Part shown: piece by piece, positions 61,528-64,000 of the stretch
Layout of the letters: the number at the start of each line of letters is the position of its first letter
How positions within the stretch are numbered: the stretch's first letter is position 1
Assembly: GCA_029194535.1 (NCBI GenBank)
Contig: JARFXR010000002.1
Coordinates: forward strand, 1,116,001-1,180,000
DNA: 64,000 bases
Source: Nitrospira sp.
GTDB taxonomy: Bacteria > Nitrospirota > Nitrospiria > Nitrospirales > Nitrospiraceae
Direction of reading: 5' to 3'
Notes under the pieces: model-generated
Told to the model about the DNA's origin: nothing
Database searches by the model: none
The model's input: only the letters and a program-made list of their open reading frames with translations
Made by a program: the position numbers and the translations under genes

Positions 61528-62772
61528 ATGGCTTTTGAAGATCAACGCACCACGGTGTACAAAGTTGATCCGGCACACCCGGAAAGCGAATCCCTGCCGA
61601 CGCTCCGCACGGAGGAGCTGCTGCTCAACATGGGTCCGCAGCATCCGAGCACGCACGGGGTGCTGAAAGTCATCCTCGAATTGGAAGGGGAGCGGCTGGT
61701 GAAGTCGACCCCGGTGATGGGGTTTCTCCACCGGGGCGTTGAGAAGCTGGCGGAGGAGGGCACCTATCATCAGTTCATCCCCCACACCGATCGGCTCGAC
61801 TACGTCTGCGCGATGTACAACAATTTCGCTTACTGCCGTGCGGTCGAAAAACTCATGAACATCACCGTACCGGAGCGGGCCGAGTATCTCCGCACCATCG
61901 TGGCGGAAGTCCAGCGGATCATCGGTCACCAATTCTGGCTCGGTACGCAGGCGCTCGACATCGGCGCCATGACCGTGTTCTTTTATTGCTTTCGGGATCG
62001 GGAAATCCTGCTGGATTGGTTTGATGAACTGTGCGGGGCTCGACTGACGACCAGCTGGTATCGTATCGGCGGAGTCGAACGGGATTTTACGCCCTCGCTG
62101 CTGGCCAAACTGAAGCAGTTCTTGGACTATTTCCCTCCCAAGATCGATGAATACATCGTATTCCTGGAAAAGAATCGAATCTGGCTGGCCCGGACGAAAG
62201 GCGTCGCCGTGATCTCCGCAGAGGATGCGGTCAACTTCGGGCTGAGCGGGCCGACGCTCCGAGGCTCGGGGGTGGACTATGACCTGCGCAAGGCTGAACC
62301 CTATTCGGCCTATCCGAAATGCGAGTTCAACGTACCGCTCGGCAAGAATGGAGATACCTACGACCGGTACTGGATCCGCGTCATGGAGCTTTACGAAAGC
62401 GTGAAGATCATCCGGCAATGCTTGGAACAGCTGCAGGAGGGGCCGATCATGGCCGACGTCCCCAGCGTGACCTTGCCGCCGAAGGAACGGGTCTTCACGA
62501 ATTTGGAGTCCATGATTCAACAATTCAAGCTCTTTTCGCAGGGATTCAACGCTCCGCCTGGAGAGATCTACTGCGGGACCGAAGCCCATAAGGGAGAATT
62601 GGGCTTCTATATCGTCAGTACGGGTGGTGGAAAGCCCTACAGGCTGAAGATCCGCGCTCCCTCGTTCATTCACATGGGCGCGTTCGATCACATGTCGAGG
62701 GGATACATGATCGCGGACGCGATTACGCTCTTCGGTACGTACGACATCGTTATGGGAGAGTGCGATCGATGA
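61528..62772 (+). CDS. nuoD: NADH-quinone oxidoreductase subunit D
   Basis: 414 residues of the 49-kDa subunit. LLNMGPQHPSTHGVLKVILELEGE forms the quinone-site start, followed by GFLHRGVEKLAEEGTYHQFIPHTDRLDYV, and the C-terminal KIRAPSFIHMGAFDHMSRG and IVMGECDR. It forms the quinone pocket with NuoB. It lies 14 bases after nuoC. The next gene is nuoG, not nuoE or nuoF. Confidence 0.97.
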   Translation: MAFEDQRTTVYKVDPAHPESESLPTLRTEELLLNMGPQHPSTHGVLKVILELEGERLVKSTPVMGFLHRGVEKLAEEGTYHQFIPHTDRLDYVCAMYNNFAYCRAVEKLMNITVPERAEYLRTIVAEVQRIIGHQFWLGTQALDIGAMTVFFYCFRDREILLDWFDELCGARLTTSWYRIGGVERDFTPSLLAKLKQFLDYFPPKIDEYIVFLEKNRIWLARTKGVAVISAEDAVNFGLSGPTLRGSGVDYDLRKAEPYSAYPKCEFNVPLGKNGDTYDRYWIRVMELYESVKIIRQCLEQLQEGPIMADVPSVTLPPKERVFTNLESMIQQFKLFSQGFNAPPGEIYCGTEAHKGELGFYIVSTGGGKPYRLKIRAPSFIHMGAFDHMSRGYMIADAITLFGTYDIVMGECDR

Positions 62773-62872
62773 GAGCTGCCGAGTGCTGGGTGCGATGGGC
62801 CGAGCGTAGGACAACACGGCGCGAAGCACGGGGCTCAGAACTCAGCACTCATGACTCAGCACTGGGGAACCT
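62773..62872. repeat. nuoD-nuoG gap with ACTCAGCAC repeats
   Basis: 100 bases with no gene. Close to nuoG the unit ACTCAGCACT occurs twice (about 62840-62863, as AACTCAGCACTC and GACTCAGCACTGG), with a third CTCAG just before. A similar AACTCAGCAC run is seen near 30820. GGGGAAC ahead of the nuoG ATG may serve as ribosome site. Confidence 0.45.
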
Positions 62873-64000
62873 ATGGGACTGAAACCGGCCACAAATCCAG
62901 AAGTTGAAGCTGCGACCATCGAGCTGAGCATCGACGGCAAGATCGTCAGCGCTAAAGACGGTGTGTCGCTCTATGACGTCATCGCGAGCACCGGCAAGAT
63001 CGTGCCGGCGATGTGCTACCACTACACCTTCGATCCGTTCGGCTCCTGCGGAATGTGCTTGGTCATGCAGGAAGGCAAGAAGGCTCCGGTTCGCTCCTGT
63101 ACGGCCAAAGCGGCGGCCGGCATGATCATCCGGACCGAAGGAGACGACCTGTTTCAGGCCAGAAAGAAAGCCGTCGAGAAACATCTTTCGGTTCATCCGC
63201 TCGACTGTCCGGTCTGCGATGCCGACGGACATTGCGAATTGCAGGACATGGCGTTTCTCCATGGGGTCACGAATTTGCCCAACGCCAAACAGAAATTTAT
63301 CCCCGAAGACACCCGCAGCCTGGTGCTCGACTTCAACATGAATCGCTGCATCGCCTGCGCCGAATGCATCAACGTCTGCAAGGACGTGCTGATGATCGAT
63401 GCGCTGCAGTTCATGAAAAAAGGCGGCTTCAACCAGGTGGTGGCGAAGGGAGATCTCCCGCTGTCCTGCGAATTCTGCGGGGACTGCCTCGCCGTCTGTC
63501 CCGTCGGCGCCATCACCAACAAATTCTCCAAGTATCTGTACAAGCCCTGGCAGATGAAGAAGACGACCACGACCTGCAACTACTGCGGCGACGGCTGCCA
63601 GATCCAGGTGGAGACGAAGGATTCGGAAGTCGTTCGCGTAACTTCCCCTCTGTCGTGGAAAAACAAATGGGGTGATCGAGCCGATACCTCGAAGGGGCAC
63701 GGCGGCATCTGCGTCAAAGGACGGTTCGGCTTCGAATATATCGACTCGCCAGCCCGGCTGAAGCAACCGCTGCTTCGCAAGGAGGGTCAACTGGTCGAGG
63801 TACCCTGGCTGGAGGCCATGCACTCGACCGTCGACCGGTTCGTCGAGATCAGAAAGAAGCATGGGTCCGATTCCATTGCCGGGCTGATCACCGCTCGCTG
63901 CACGAACGAAGAACTGTATCTGTTTCAGAAGCTCATGCGGGTCGGGTTCCGCACCAACAACCTCGACAGCAGTGCTCGCTACGGCCATATGAATTTCGTT
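62873..64000 (+). CDS. nuoG: NADH-quinone oxidoreductase subunit G (partial)
   Basis: 376 residues are visible from ATG 62873; the frame runs off the window. The [2Fe-2S] domain has Cys48, 59, 62, 76. The His-cluster segment has His108, Cys112, 115, 121. Two [4Fe-4S] clusters follow (Cys159, 162, 165, 169 and Cys199, 202, 205, 209). A molybdopterin-oxidoreductase domain begins with CNYCGDGCQI (Cys235, 238, 242), an extra cluster N7-type motif. It carries electrons along the peripheral arm. That it follows nuoD directly is unusual. Confidence 0.92.
   Translation, partial: MGLKPATNPEVEAATIELSIDGKIVSAKDGVSLYDVIASTGKIVPAMCYHYTFDPFGSCGMCLVMQEGKKAPVRSCTAKAAAGMIIRTEGDDLFQARKKAVEKHLSVHPLDCPVCDADGHCELQDMAFLHGVTNLPNAKQKFIPEDTRSLVLDFNMNRCIACAECINVCKDVLMIDALQFMKKGGFNQVVAKGDLPLSCEFCGDCLAVCPVGAITNKFSKYLYKPWQMKKTTTTCNYCGDGCQIQVETKDSEVVRVTSPLSWKNKWGDRADTSKGHGGICVKGRFGFEYIDSPARLKQPLLRKEGQLVEVPWLEAMHSTVDRFVEIRKKHGSDSIAGLITARCTNEELYLFQKLMRVGFRTNNLDSSARYGHMNFV

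Overview
The window looks like a piece of a Nitrospira-type (phylum Nitrospirota) chromosome. This is inferred from a GC-rich Gram-negative gene set with lipoproteins and OmpA-family proteins, a short Lys/Asp/Glu-repeat exported protein, and a complex I operon in which nuoD is followed directly by nuoG. No rRNA or other marker fixes the species, so the assignment is moderate. Most of the window is ordinary core genome with short operons on both strands. There is one clearly mobile patch at about 6.3-9.6 kb.

Layout. 0-3.5 kb: a FIST sensory protein, an FKBP isomerase, gcvT and a NUDIX hydrolase in one + strand run. 3.5-6.3 kb: the Lys-rich exported protein, a Mug-type DNA glycosylase, a TPR protein and fabI. 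6.3-9.6 kb: the accessory patch. It holds a displaced arfB 3' end, a DUF433/DUF5615 toxin-antitoxin pair, intact arfB, an integron-type attC site, an Mrr restriction enzyme whose stop codon lies inside that attC site, and a 218-bp nested palindrome. 9.6-20.4 kb: a Tat-exported PLP enzyme, gcvP, a two-component system followed by an HtrA protease, rimO and a gamma-carbonic anhydrase. 20.3-25.2 kb: a minus-strand operon trmFO-xerC-argB-M28 peptidase-hypothetical. 25.4-31.1 kb: tRNA-Val, two lipoproteins, a DksA/TraR-like protein, the SRP RNA-dnaX-ybaB-recR replication/repair block and tRNA-Ser.

31.3-37.1 kb is an envelope region: MscS, a DUF481 protein, MscL, a coiled-coil OmpA protein, a decayed ABC binding-protein gene and a HEAT protein. 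37.4-40.9 kb: tRNA-Leu(UAG) and the protein-quality block tig-clpP-clpX. 41-50 kb: two tandem PilZ-like proteins, a HEAT lipoprotein, an unusually long TatA-like protein, peptidases, an amino-acid permease, PsiE and a duplicated Cys-rich small protein. 50-59.6 kb: nagZ, pepA, queE, a HAD phosphatase, tRNA-Leu(GAG), a CheY-like regulator, a priA whose ATPase motifs have decayed, and an OmpA-family protein. 60.1-64 kb: nuoA, B, C, D and the start of nuoG.

The most noteworthy items are the Mrr gene as a probable integron gene cassette, the arfB 3'-end duplication around the toxin-antitoxin pair, the TatA-like protein with a second copy of the TatA amphipathic helix, PriA without Walker motifs, the large palindrome at 9.3-9.5 kb, and a possible direct-repeat operator in front of htrA.
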